Made by a program: the position numbers and the translations under genes
Notes under the pieces: generated by a model
What the model saw: the letters and a program-made list of their open reading frames with translations, nothing else
What the model was told of the DNA's origin: nothing
The model's database searches: none
Source: CAXMST01 sp963790085
Lineage (GTDB): Bacteria; Actinomycetota; Thermoleophilia; Solirubrobacterales; 70-9
Direction of reading: 5' to 3'
NCBI GenBank assembly: GCA_963790085.1
Contig: CAWBNH010000013.1
Location: forward strand, 372,001 to 436,000
DNA: 64,000 nucleotides
Shown here: one piece after another, positions 16,034-23,623 of the stretch
How positions within the stretch are numbered: position 1 is the first letter of the stretch
How the letters are laid out: every line of letters starts with the position of its first letter

Positions 16034-17215
16034 TTGAACCGAGAGCAAAGCGCAGCGAAGGGCCGACAGCCGGCCGAATTACCGCAGGGTGCCGACCTGC
16101 TCGTCGTCGGCGCCGGGCTCGCCGGGCTCGTCTGTGCCTGGCGCGCCGCCGCGACTGGGGCCGAGGTGGTCGTCTGCGATGCGCCCGGCCGCCCGGCCGC
16201 AGCCTCGGTCGCGGCCGGGATGATCGCGCCGGTCGGCGAGTCGAGCTGGGGCGAGGAGAGAACGCTCGACGCGGCGACCTCCTCGGCGGCTCGCTGGCCT
16301 GAGTTCGCGCGTGAGCTCGAGGAGGCCGCGGGCTCGGCGGTCCCCTATCGGCGTTGTGGAGCCCTGCACGTGGCGCTCGATCGCGACGAGGCGGCCGAGC
16401 TGCGCCGCCGCCACCGCCTCCATGAGCGCCACTCGCTTGCGGCCGAGGAGCTGCTCGGCAGCGATTGCCGGAGACTCGAGCCCGGGCTGGCGACAACGGT
16501 GACGGCCGGGGTCAGCGCCCCGGCGGAGGCCGAGGTGGATCCGCGGGCGCTGCTCAGCGCCCTTCGCGCCGCGACTCGCGCCGCCGGCGGGCAGATCATC
16601 GAGGCGGAGGTGCACGAGATCGACGCGGCCGGCACCGGGGTGCGGCTCGCCGACGGTCACGGGCTCGCGGTCGCTCGGGTCGCGGTCTGCGCCGGCGCCT
16701 GGGCCGGCGACCGCGACCTGTTGCCGCCGGGCCGGCGGCTGCCGGTTCGACCGGTGAAGGGGGAGATCCTCAGGCTCCGGGCGGACCCCGACGCACTCCC
16801 GTGCGAGCGGATCATCGTCGGCGAGCGCTTCTACCTGGTTCCTCGGGCCGGTGGTGAGGTCGTGGTCGGTGCGAGCAGCGAGGAGAGCGGCTTCGACCTG
16901 CGGGTCACCGCCGGCGCCGTGCACGAGTTGCTGCGCGAGGCCTACCGGGCCCTGCCCGAGCTGGCCGAGCTCGAGCTGGTGGAGATCGCGGCGGGCCTGC
17001 GGCCCGGCTCGCCCGACAACGCGCCGATCATCGGCGTCCTCGACGACGACGCTGGGTCGCTGATCGCCGCCGGCCTCTACCGGAACGGTGTCTTGCTCGC
17101 GCCGATCCTGGCCGCGGCCTTCGACGCGCTGCTCGCCGGTGACGCGCCGCCCCCCGAGCTCGCCGCGCTGACGCCCGACCGCTTCGGAGCCCGTGAGCTG
17201 GAGTCGCTGCGATGA
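16034..17215 (+). CDS. thiO: Glycine oxidase ThiO (FAD-dependent)
   Basis: Oxidises glycine to the iminoacetate (dehydroglycine) used by ThiG for the thiazole ring. The 393 residues carry a DAO-type FAD motif LLVVGAGLAGLVCAWRAA near the N-terminus. Further marks are ASVAAGMIAPVGE, a middle VDPRALLSALR, PVRPVKGEILRL, and the C-terminal flavin-binding stretch AAGLRPGSPDNAPIIG followed by AAGLYRNGVLLAP. TTG is the chosen start because of the strong GGAGG. The longer frame that begins inside the riboswitch is not credible. It is first gene of thiO-thiS-thiG. Confidence 0.92.
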   Translation: MNREQSAAKGRQPAELPQGADLLVVGAGLAGLVCAWRAAATGAEVVVCDAPGRPAAASVAAGMIAPVGESSWGEERTLDAATSSAARWPEFARELEEAAGSAVPYRRCGALHVALDRDEAAELRRRHRLHERHSLAAEELLGSDCRRLEPGLATTVTAGVSAPAEAEVDPRALLSALRAATRAAGGQIIEAEVHEIDAAGTGVRLADGHGLAVARVAVCAGAWAGDRDLLPPGRRLPVRPVKGEILRLRADPDALPCERIIVGERFYLVPRAGGEVVVGASSEESGFDLRVTAGAVHELLREAYRALPELAELELVEIAAGLRPGSPDNAPIIGVLDDDAGSLIAAGLYRNGVLLAPILAAAFDALLAGDAPPPELAALTPDRFGARELESLR

Positions 17216-17424
17216 GGGTGACCGTCAACGGCCGGGACCTCGAGCTGGCCGACGGCTCGACCGTCGACGCCGCCGCGGCCGAGGTCGGGATCGAGCCCTC
17301 GGGGCGCGGAGTCGCCGTCGCCGTCGACGGCGAGGTCGTCCCACGAACCCTCCTCGACAGCACCGTCCTCAGCGACGGGCAGCGGATCGAGATAGTCGCC
17401 GCGATCCAGGGGGGCGCTCTGTGA
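17212..17424 (+). CDS. thiS: Sulfur carrier protein ThiS with a two-residue C-terminal extension
   Basis: A 70-residue ubiquitin-fold sulfur carrier. The opening RVTVNGRDLELADGSTV and VAVAVDGEVVPR are typical. ThiS normally ends in Gly-Gly, whose carboxylate is adenylated and thiocarboxylated. Here the sequence reads AIQGGAL before the stop, so Ala-Leu would have to be removed first, as is known for some GG-X carrier proteins. ATG overlaps the thiO stop and the stop overlaps the thiG GTG. No ThiF or protease gene is adjacent. Confidence 0.9.
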   Translation: MRVTVNGRDLELADGSTVDAAAAEVGIEPSGRGVAVAVDGEVVPRTLLDSTVLSDGQRIEIVAAIQGGAL

Positions 17425-18200
17425 GCGCCGTGGAGGGCTTCGAGCTGGGCGGCCGCAAGTGGGGCTCGAGACTGATCGTCGGGACCGGTGGCTTCCGCTC
17501 GATGGACGATCTCGAGCGGGCGCTGACAGCCTCGGGCACCGAGATCGTGACCGTCGCCCTGCGGCGCGTCGACACCCTCACCTCCAACTCGGTGATCGAC
17601 GTCATCGACCGGCTCGGGCTGTTCGTGCTGCCGAACACGGCGGGCTGCTACACGGCCCGCGACGCCGTTCGAACCGCCCGACTCGCTCGCGAGGCCTTCG
17701 AGACCGACTGGATCAAGCTCGAGGTGATCGGCGACGATCGCACGCTGCTCCCCGACGCGGTGGAGCTCGTCACCGCCGCCGAGGAGCTGGTTGCGGACGG
17801 CTTCACGGTGCTCCCCTACACGACCGACGATCCGGTGCTCGCGAGGCGACTCGAGGAGCTTGGCTGCGCTGCCGTGATGCCACTCGGCTCGCCGATCGGA
17901 TCGGGCGCCGGGATCCGCAACCGCTACAACCTGCGGATCGTGGTCGAGGCGGCCTCGGTGCCGGTGATCCTCGACGCCGGCATCGGTACCGCCTCCGACG
18001 CGACGATGGCGATGGAGCTGGGCTGCTCCGGGGTGCTGCTCGCCAGCGCGATCTCGCGGGCTGAGGATCCCGTGCTGATGGCTCGTGCGATGCGCTCCGC
18101 GGTCGAGGCGGGTCACGCCGCCCGTCGCGCCGGCAGGATTCCCGAGCGCTTGTACGCCGAGGCATCGACGCCCGTCGAGGGACTGCCCGATCTCGGCTGA
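17421..18200 (+). CDS. thiG: Thiazole synthase ThiG
   Basis: Forms the thiazole phosphate from deoxyxylulose phosphate, iminoacetate and ThiS thiocarboxylate. The 259-residue TIM barrel has GSRLIVGTGGF, the Schiff-base lysine in DWIKLEVIGD, VLPYTTDDP, CAAVMPLGSPIGSG and the phosphate site DAGIGTASDA. The GTG at 17421 gives a 4-base overlap with thiS and starts directly on the family's usual N-terminus; earlier starts would run back inside thiS. Last gene of the TPP-riboswitch operon. Confidence 0.95.
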   Translation: MSAVEGFELGGRKWGSRLIVGTGGFRSMDDLERALTASGTEIVTVALRRVDTLTSNSVIDVIDRLGLFVLPNTAGCYTARDAVRTARLAREAFETDWIKLEVIGDDRTLLPDAVELVTAAEELVADGFTVLPYTTDDPVLARRLEELGCAAVMPLGSPIGSGAGIRNRYNLRIVVEAASVPVILDAGIGTASDATMAMELGCSGVLLASAISRAEDPVLMARAMRSAVEAGHAARRAGRIPERLYAEASTPVEGLPDLG

Positions 18201-18342
18201 GCCGCACCGCTCCGCCGGGCGGGGCGCGGCGCGCTACCCCCGCGAGTGAACCTTCGAGGTGGCGCCGGCCGTCGAAACCGTTCACGCCCACCCGATCGAG
18301 CCCGCCCGCCGGGCACAGAGGCGGTCGGTCGGCGACGATCCC

Positions 18343-18348
18343 TAGGCT
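18343..18348 (+). promoter_or_regulatory. -10 box TAGGCT, probable leaderless promoter of the histidine phosphatase gene
   Basis: TAGGCT 8 nt before ATG at 18357. The rest of the 156-base gap after thiG shows no gene, clear terminator or other motif. Confidence 0.5.
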
Positions 18349-18356
18349 GGCGGGCG

Positions 18357-18932
18357 ATGAGCGGTTTCGAGGTCTGGCTCGCGCGCCACGGGGAAACAGC
18401 CTGGAGCCTCGCCAAGCGCCACACCGGACGAACCGACATCCCGCTGACCGGGCACGGCATCGAGCAGGCCCGAGCCCTGGCGCCCGCCCTCGCCGGACGG
18501 AGCTTCGCAAGGGTGCTGTGCAGCCCGCTCCTGCGGGCACGGCAGACGTGCGAGGGGGCTGGACTCCTGCCGGAGGCGGAGATCCGCGATCAGCTCGTCG
18601 AGTGGGACTACGGCGACTACGAGGGCATGACGACTGCCGAGATCCACGCCGAGCTGCGGCCGGGGTGGCTGCTGTGGACCGATGGTTGCCCCGGCGGCGA
18701 GACGCCCGCCGACGTTGCCATGCGCCTCGGTCCGCTGATCGCCGAGCTGCGCGCGCTCGAGGGTGACGCGATCGTCTTCGCTCACGGCCACGTGCTCCGG
18801 GCGCTCGCCGCAGGCTGGATCGAGCAGCCGCCCCTTGCCGGCCAGCGGCTCGCACTTGCGACCGGAACCCTGAGCAGGCTCGGGATCGAGCACGACTACC
18901 CGGTGATTCGGGCCTGGAGCGCCGCTGTCTGA
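18357..18932 (+). CDS. Histidine phosphatase family (phosphoglycerate mutase-like) protein
   Basis: A 191-residue branch-1 histidine phosphatase. The catalytic RHG motif is ARHGETAWS. It is followed by GRTDIPLTGHGIEQA, the SPLLRARQT arginine segment, EWDYGDYEGMT and the second histidine in AHGHVLRAL. The pattern fits broad-specificity sugar or nucleotide phosphatases rather than glycolytic phosphoglycerate mutase, which is longer. The start at 18357 is backed by a TAGGCT box 8 nt upstream. Substrate unknown; the neighbours give no clear hint. Confidence 0.87.
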   Translation: MSGFEVWLARHGETAWSLAKRHTGRTDIPLTGHGIEQARALAPALAGRSFARVLCSPLLRARQTCEGAGLLPEAEIRDQLVEWDYGDYEGMTTAEIHAELRPGWLLWTDGCPGGETPADVAMRLGPLIAELRALEGDAIVFAHGHVLRALAAGWIEQPPLAGQRLALATGTLSRLGIEHDYPVIRAWSAAV

Positions 18933-18982
18933 GCCGCGGGCGCGACGAAGGCTGAACCCTTTCCCCGCCGGTTGGTGTCGTA

Positions 18983-20422
18983 GTGACGATGAGCAACCCC
19001 GAGCGTGCGCAGGGCGACGGCACGGGCCCGAGCCCGCTGCCGGGCTTCGGCCCGACGACCTCGATCTGCCCCGACTGCAAGCTTGCGCTGCCCGCGGAGG
19101 TGATCGAGCGGCAGGGCCGGGTGCTGATCAGCAGGGAGTGCCCCGATCACGGTCGCTTCGAGGCCGTGGTCTACGGCGATGCGGAGCGCTACGCGGAGAT
19201 CCAGAAGTACAACAAGCCGGGCCAGGAGCCGCTGGGGCGCCAGACGGAGGTCGACGCCGGCTGTCCCCACGACTGCGGGATCTGCCCCGAGCACGCCCAG
19301 CACACCTGCCTCGGGATCATCGAGGTCAACACGGGCTGCAACCTCGACTGCCCGATCTGCTTCGCCGACTCCGGAACCGGTCACGACGAGAGCGGCTACT
19401 CGCTCAGCCTCTCCGAGGTCGAGTCGATGCTGGACACGTTCGTCGCCGCCGAGGGCGAGCCGGAGTCGATTCAGTTCTCGGGAGGCGAGCCGTCGATTCA
19501 CCGCGAGATCCTGCCGATGCTGGCCGCGGCCAAGGACCGCGGCATCCCGCTGGTGATGCTCAACACCAACGGCATCCGGCTCGCGCGCGACCCCCGCTTC
19601 GCGCCGGCGCTGGCCGAGATCGGCGTCCACGTCTACATGCAGTTCGACGGATTCGAGGACTCGACCCACCTCGCGATCAGGGGGCGCCGCCTGCAGGAGG
19701 AGAAGCTGCGGGCGCTCGACGCCTGCGCGGCGCACGGGGTTGGCGTCTCGCTGGCGGCGGCGATCGAGCGCGGGATCAACGAGCACGAGTGCGGGGAGAT
19801 CGTCCGCTTCGGGGTCGGGCATCCGGCCGTCACCGGCGTCTTCTTCCAGCCCGTCACCCACTCGGGCCGGTTTCGAAACGACTCCGACCCGCTGGAGAAG
19901 CTGACCAACTCGGACGTGATCGAGCTGATCTCGCGACAGCTGCCGGAGTGGTTCGAGCCGGCGGACTTCGTCCCCGTGCCCTGCTGCTCGCCGTCCTGCC
20001 GCTCGGCGACCTTCGCGCTCTACGACGGCGAGGACCTGATTCCCCTGCCGCGGTTGGTGGATGTCGACGACTACCTCGAGTACGTCAGCAATCGCGCGGT
20101 CCCGGACCTCGACGTGAAGCGGGCGCTCGAGGGCCTGTGGTCGGCGAAGGCGGCCGGAGGGACCGGGCCGACCGCCGACCGGCTCGACTGCGTCGCCTGC
20201 GCCGTCGGACTGCCGGTCGAGCTCCAGGAGGTCGCGACCCGTGGGTTCATGATCGCCGTGCAGGACTTCCAGGATCCCTACACGCTCGACGTCGACAAGC
20301 TGAAGAAGTGCTGCGTCTCCGAGATCACGCCGGACGGCCGGATGATTCCCTTCTGTGCTTACAACTCGGTCGGCTACCGGGAACAGGTCCGCGAGCTGCG
20401 CGGCGGGACGGTGCCCGCATGA
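18983..20422 (+). CDS. Radical SAM protein with two CX3CX2C motifs (MJ0619/COG1964-like)
   Basis: A 479-residue cysteine-rich radical SAM enzyme. An N-terminal Zn-ribbon-like CPDC (C29, C32) with C53 comes first. A first CX3CX2C (C94, C98, C101) follows, then the canonical radical SAM cluster motif CNLDCPIC (C119, C123, C126). The SAM-binding QFSGGEPSIH is next, and the C-terminal half adds CCSPSC, CVAC and KKCC cysteines. Two cluster motifs are typical of MJ0619-type enzymes, which methylate a pterin using methylenetetrahydrofolate or SAM. The bacterial substrate is unknown. It is translationally coupled to the following methyltransferase. GTG 18983 or ATG 18989 could be the start. Confidence 0.82.
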   Translation: MTMSNPERAQGDGTGPSPLPGFGPTTSICPDCKLALPAEVIERQGRVLISRECPDHGRFEAVVYGDAERYAEIQKYNKPGQEPLGRQTEVDAGCPHDCGICPEHAQHTCLGIIEVNTGCNLDCPICFADSGTGHDESGYSLSLSEVESMLDTFVAAEGEPESIQFSGGEPSIHREILPMLAAAKDRGIPLVMLNTNGIRLARDPRFAPALAEIGVHVYMQFDGFEDSTHLAIRGRRLQEEKLRALDACAAHGVGVSLAAAIERGINEHECGEIVRFGVGHPAVTGVFFQPVTHSGRFRNDSDPLEKLTNSDVIELISRQLPEWFEPADFVPVPCCSPSCRSATFALYDGEDLIPLPRLVDVDDYLEYVSNRAVPDLDVKRALEGLWSAKAAGGTGPTADRLDCVACAVGLPVELQEVATRGFMIAVQDFQDPYTLDVDKLKKCCVSEITPDGRMIPFCAYNSVGYREQVRELRGGTVPA

Positions 20423-21270
20423 GCCCGCTCCCGACCGCCGCCGATCTCGACACCTCCGCTCTCGCCGAGGTCGCAGCCGGGCTCGAGGCCGGGGACCTGA
20501 AGGGCTGCTGCGCGACGGTCTACGAGCAGCCGGCGGTGCGCTGGCTGCTCGGGGGCGAGCTGCACCCGGGCGGCGAGGACCTGACCCGGCGAATGCTCGA
20601 TCTCGCCGCGGTCGGCCGCTCGCAGCGGGTCCTCGACGTGGCCTCCGGCGCCGGCACGACGGCGCTGCTCGCCGCCCGCGAGCGCGGCTGCGAGGTCGTC
20701 GGGATCGACTATGGGCCGGCGGCGGTCGCCGGGGCGCGGGCGGAGGCCGAAGCGGCCGGGGCGGCGGAGTCCGTCAGCTTCGTCGAGGGCGACGCCGAGC
20801 GGCTCCCGTTCGCCGACGCCTCCTTCGACGTCGCGATCTGCGAGTGCGCGCTCTGCACCTTCGCCGACAAGCGGGCCTCCGTCGCCGAGATCCGACGCGT
20901 GCTCCGGCCGGGCGGCCGGCTGGCGCTCAGCGACGTGATCGCCGACCACTCGCGCCTGCCGGAGGGGCTGCGCGGCGCGCTCGCGACGATCGCCTGCGTC
21001 GGCTCGGCGCTGACCGAGGATGGCTATCGGGAGCTGCTCGAGCGATCCGGCTTCGAGCTCGAGGTCGTCGAGCCCGCGGGCGGCGAGGTTGGCCGCATGG
21101 CCGAGCGGGTCCAGACCCGGCTGCGTGGCGCCCGGCTGCTCGGCCTCGACGGCCTGATTCCGCTCGAGGGTGGCCTGCCGACAGCGATCGCGCTCGCCGG
21201 CGAGGCGCGCTCAGCGGCCGCCGAGGGGGCGCTCGGCTACGCGATCTTCATCGCCCGCCTCGCCGCCTGA
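20419..21270 (+). CDS. Cysteine-rich class I SAM-dependent methyltransferase
   Basis: A 283-residue Rossmann methyltransferase. The SAM motif I is VLDVASGAGTTALL, the acidic motif II is VGIDYG, and motif IV lies in the CECALC segment. Cysteines are unusually placed: C30-C31 in LKGCCATVYE, and C141, C143, C146 right after the SAM-binding strand, plus C193. Arsenite methyltransferases also use Cys near these sites, so a metalloid or thiol substrate is possible, but the classic ArsM motif is absent. ATG overlaps the radical SAM stop, so the pair forms a two-gene operon. Confidence 0.8.
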   Translation: MSPLPTAADLDTSALAEVAAGLEAGDLKGCCATVYEQPAVRWLLGGELHPGGEDLTRRMLDLAAVGRSQRVLDVASGAGTTALLAARERGCEVVGIDYGPAAVAGARAEAEAAGAAESVSFVEGDAERLPFADASFDVAICECALCTFADKRASVAEIRRVLRPGGRLALSDVIADHSRLPEGLRGALATIACVGSALTEDGYRELLERSGFELEVVEPAGGEVGRMAERVQTRLRGARLLGLDGLIPLEGGLPTAIALAGEARSAAAEGALGYAIFIARLAA

Positions 21271-21289
21271 GGCGACGGCGCCCCTCCGC

Positions 21290-22735
21290 CTAGCCCCCGC
21301 GGGGGTGATCGAGCGCTCGCAGCAGGGCGAGCACCGGCCGCAGCAGACGGCGCGTCCCGGGGGTGAGGACGCGTCGCCGCCAGTAGTCGTCGGCGGCCCT
21401 CGCCGGGCCCTCGGTGAAGGTCGGATAGACGTGGATCATCCGCGAGAGGTCGGCGACCTTGCGCTTCTCGCGGATCAACCGCGCGGCCTCGGAGATGCTC
21501 TCGCCGGCGGCGGCACCGACGATCGTCGCGCCGAGCAGCCGTCCGCGCCTGCCTGCGACGAGCTTGACCGCGCCGGTCGTGCCCGCGGTCAGCGCCCGGT
21601 CGAGCTCCGAGTAGTCGAACTCGTACGTCTCGATGCGCTCGCCGTGGCGCTCTCGCGCCTGCGCCTCCGTGAGGCCGACGTGCGCGACCTCGGGGTCGGT
21701 GAACGTCGCCCACGGCGTCCAGTCGCGCTCGACCTTCGTCCGCGCGCGGAACAGCGCGTTCGCGGTCGCGACCAGCGCGTGGTAGCCGGCGACATGGGTG
21801 AACTGCAGGTCCGCGACGACGTCGCCGCCCGCGAAGATCCGGTCGCCGGTCGTCCGCAGCATCTCGTCGACAAGGATCTCGCCGGACGGTCCGGTCGCGA
21901 CGCCGACGGCGTCGAGACCGAGGCCGTCGGTGACCGGCGTGCGCCCGGCAGCGACCAGGACCCGGTCGAAGCCGATCGCGCTGCCGTCGCCAAGATGCAG
22001 AACGCCGGCACCGTCTCCCTCGGCCACGAAGCGCGATGCCGTGGCGCCGATCCGGAGCTCGACTCCCTCGGCAACGAGGATTCGCGCCAGGGTCTCGCCG
22101 GCGAACGGCTCCTCGCGTGGCAGCAGCCGTCCGAGCGCCTCGATCAGGGTCACCCGGCTGCCGAGCCGGGCGAACGCCTGCCCGAGCTCGCATCCGATCG
22201 GGCCGCCGCCGAGGACGAGCAGGCGCTCGGGCAGCCGCTCGAGCTCGAAGACCGTGTCGTTGGTCAGCGGCGTGCAGTCATCGAGGCCCTCGATCGGCGG
22301 CAGCGCCGCGCGCGAGCCCGTGCAGATCAGCGCGCTTCGGAAGCGCAGCTCGCGGCCGCCGGCCGCGATCGTCCCCGGTCCGAGAAAGCGGGCCGCCGTG
22401 TTGATCACCTCGACCCCCTCCGCGCGCAGGTACTCGGGCGTGTCGCGTCGGCCGGCGGCCTCGATCACCGAGCGCACGCGCCGCATCACGGCGGCGAAGT
22501 CCACCTCCGGCTCTCCGGCGTTGATCCCGAACTCCGGCGCGGTGCGGACCGCCTGCGCCCGGGCAGCGCTGGCGAGCAGCGCCTTCGAGGGGACGCAGCC
22601 CGTCCACAGGCAGTCGCCCCCGGTCCGGTCGCGCTCGATCATTGCGGTCCTGGCGCCGAGGCCGGCCGCGGTCAGGGTCGAGATCAACCCGGTCGTCCCG
22701 CCGCCGATCGCAATCAGGTCGTAGCGTCCGCTCAT
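21290..22735 (-). CDS. Pyridine nucleotide-disulfide oxidoreductase, mercuric reductase-like
   Basis: A 481-residue flavoprotein of the MerA/lipoamide dehydrogenase family. It shows the FAD motif AIGGGTTGLIST, the redox pair GGDCLWTGCVPSK (C42, C47), the second Rossmann motif VLGGGPIGCELGQ, FAGGDVV and a C-terminal HVYPTFTEG where E3 has HPHPT. There is no N-terminal HMA domain and no C-terminal Cys pair, so it is unlikely to be a true mercuric reductase. A tail of about 30 mostly hydrophobic/basic residues (LRPVLALLRALDH) may touch the membrane. ATG 22735 matches the family start. Substrate unknown. Confidence 0.8.
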   Translation of the reverse strand: MSGRYDLIAIGGGTTGLISTLTAAGLGARTAMIERDRTGGDCLWTGCVPSKALLASAARAQAVRTAPEFGINAGEPEVDFAAVMRRVRSVIEAAGRRDTPEYLRAEGVEVINTAARFLGPGTIAAGGRELRFRSALICTGSRAALPPIEGLDDCTPLTNDTVFELERLPERLLVLGGGPIGCELGQAFARLGSRVTLIEALGRLLPREEPFAGETLARILVAEGVELRIGATASRFVAEGDGAGVLHLGDGSAIGFDRVLVAAGRTPVTDGLGLDAVGVATGPSGEILVDEMLRTTGDRIFAGGDVVADLQFTHVAGYHALVATANALFRARTKVERDWTPWATFTDPEVAHVGLTEAQARERHGERIETYEFDYSELDRALTAGTTGAVKLVAGRRGRLLGATIVGAAAGESISEAARLIREKRKVADLSRMIHVYPTFTEGPARAADDYWRRRVLTPGTRRLLRPVLALLRALDHPRGG

Positions 22736-22857
22736 CGCGGTTGGGGGTGGCGGGGCGCGGGCACGAAGGCGATCATGGCGGGCCACCGTAAACGAGCGCG
22801 AAAGGGCCTCGCCGCAGACCCCCTCCCGGCTCGTACGGGATACGCAATCATCGGGGC

Positions 22858-22932
22858 GCCCCCGTGGCGTAATTGGTTAACGCGCACGCCTTTTAAGCGT
22901 TGAGATTGTGGGTTCGAGTCCCACCGGGGGCA
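22858..22932 (+). tRNA. tRNA-Lys (anticodon TTT)
   Basis: A complete cloverleaf of 75 nt. The 7-bp acceptor is GCCCCCG with CGGGGGC, followed by discriminator A. The D arm is GCG-TAATTGGTTAA-CGC. The anticodon loop CTTTTAA has TTT at positions 34-36, and the T arm is GTGGG-TTCGAGT-CCCAC. The anticodon stem has one mismatch at its outer pair. CCA is not encoded. Confidence 0.93.
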
Positions 22933-22939
22933 CTCGTGC

Positions 22940-23608
22940 TCAATCCGGGACCACTCTGCCGCTGAGCTCGATCATGGTCGCTGACTGGACCGGCTCGGCG
23001 AGGATCACCGATCCCCGACCCTGATTGATCTCGATCGGTCGGCCGAGCTCGGCGCAGAGTCGGACCGCCGCGGCGCCGGTCGCCTCGTCCTCGGGAATGC
23101 CCGCCTCCGAGACGAAGCAGCGGGCCCGGATCCGGCCGCTGGGCCGATCGGTCCAGGCCCAGCAGTAACGCCAGCCCCGTCCCCCCGGGCTGAGGGCGTC
23201 GACCTCGGCGGCCGAGCCGTACTCGATCAGCTCGAAGGGCGGGCACCATTCGGGCCTGGCCCGGGCCGTGGTGCGGCCGTCTCGCTGCGAGATCGCGACC
23301 CGGCCGGCAGGGGTGAGCAGGGCATCGGCCGGGTATCCCTCCCTCGCGAGCAGCCAGCCGGTTCCGACGACCGGGTGGCCGGCGAACGGCAGCTCCTGCT
23401 CCGGGGTGAAGATCCGTATGCGACCGGTCTCGGCGTCGTCGACGAAGACCGTCTCCGAGTAGCCGAGGAAGCGGGCCAGCGCCTGGCGATCGTCCTCGGC
23501 CACGGCCGGCCCATCGACGACGACCCCGAGCCTGTTGCCGCCGGCCCCCCTCTCGTCGCAGAAGACGCGAAGAACCGTGACCTCGAGATCGACATTGATT
23601 CCCCGCAT
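22940..23608 (-). CDS. PhzF-family isomerase/epimerase-like protein
   Basis: A 222-residue member of the PhzF/diaminopimelate-epimerase-fold family. The first half has GNRLGVVVDG, the catalytic-glutamate region GYSETVFV and PFAGHPVVGTGWLL. The second half has EDEATGAAAVRLCAELG and NQGRGSVI. It is shorter than most PhzF proteins (about 260-290 residues), with a compact region between the halves. Phenazine synthesis is not implied, since most members act on unknown small molecules. It ends 7 bases from the tRNA gene (convergent) and follows purH by 15 bases on the same strand, so it may ride on the purine transcript. Confidence 0.83.
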   Translation of the reverse strand: MRGINVDLEVTVLRVFCDERGAGGNRLGVVVDGPAVAEDDRQALARFLGYSETVFVDDAETGRIRIFTPEQELPFAGHPVVGTGWLLAREGYPADALLTPAGRVAISQRDGRTTARARPEWCPPFELIEYGSAAEVDALSPGGRGWRYCWAWTDRPSGRIRARCFVSEAGIPEDEATGAAAVRLCAELGRPIEINQGRGSVILAEPVQSATMIELSGRVVPD

Positions 23609-23623
23609 CGCGGTCGCATCTCC

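Noticed and set aside
21294..21305. CCCCCGCGGGGG palindrome near the end of the flavoprotein gene as a terminator
   Set aside because: It lies inside the coding end of that gene and has no U-tract; in such GC-rich DNA short G/C palindromes are expected by chance.
21290..22735. Naming the flavoprotein as a mercuric reductase (merA)
   Set aside because: The N-terminal metal-binding domain and C-terminal Cys pair are missing and no mer genes are nearby; only family-level similarity is supported.
22858..22932. tRNA-Lys as an integration site for a mobile element
   Set aside because: No integrase gene and no repeated tRNA 3' end was seen nearby; the flanking genes are ordinary chromosomal ones.
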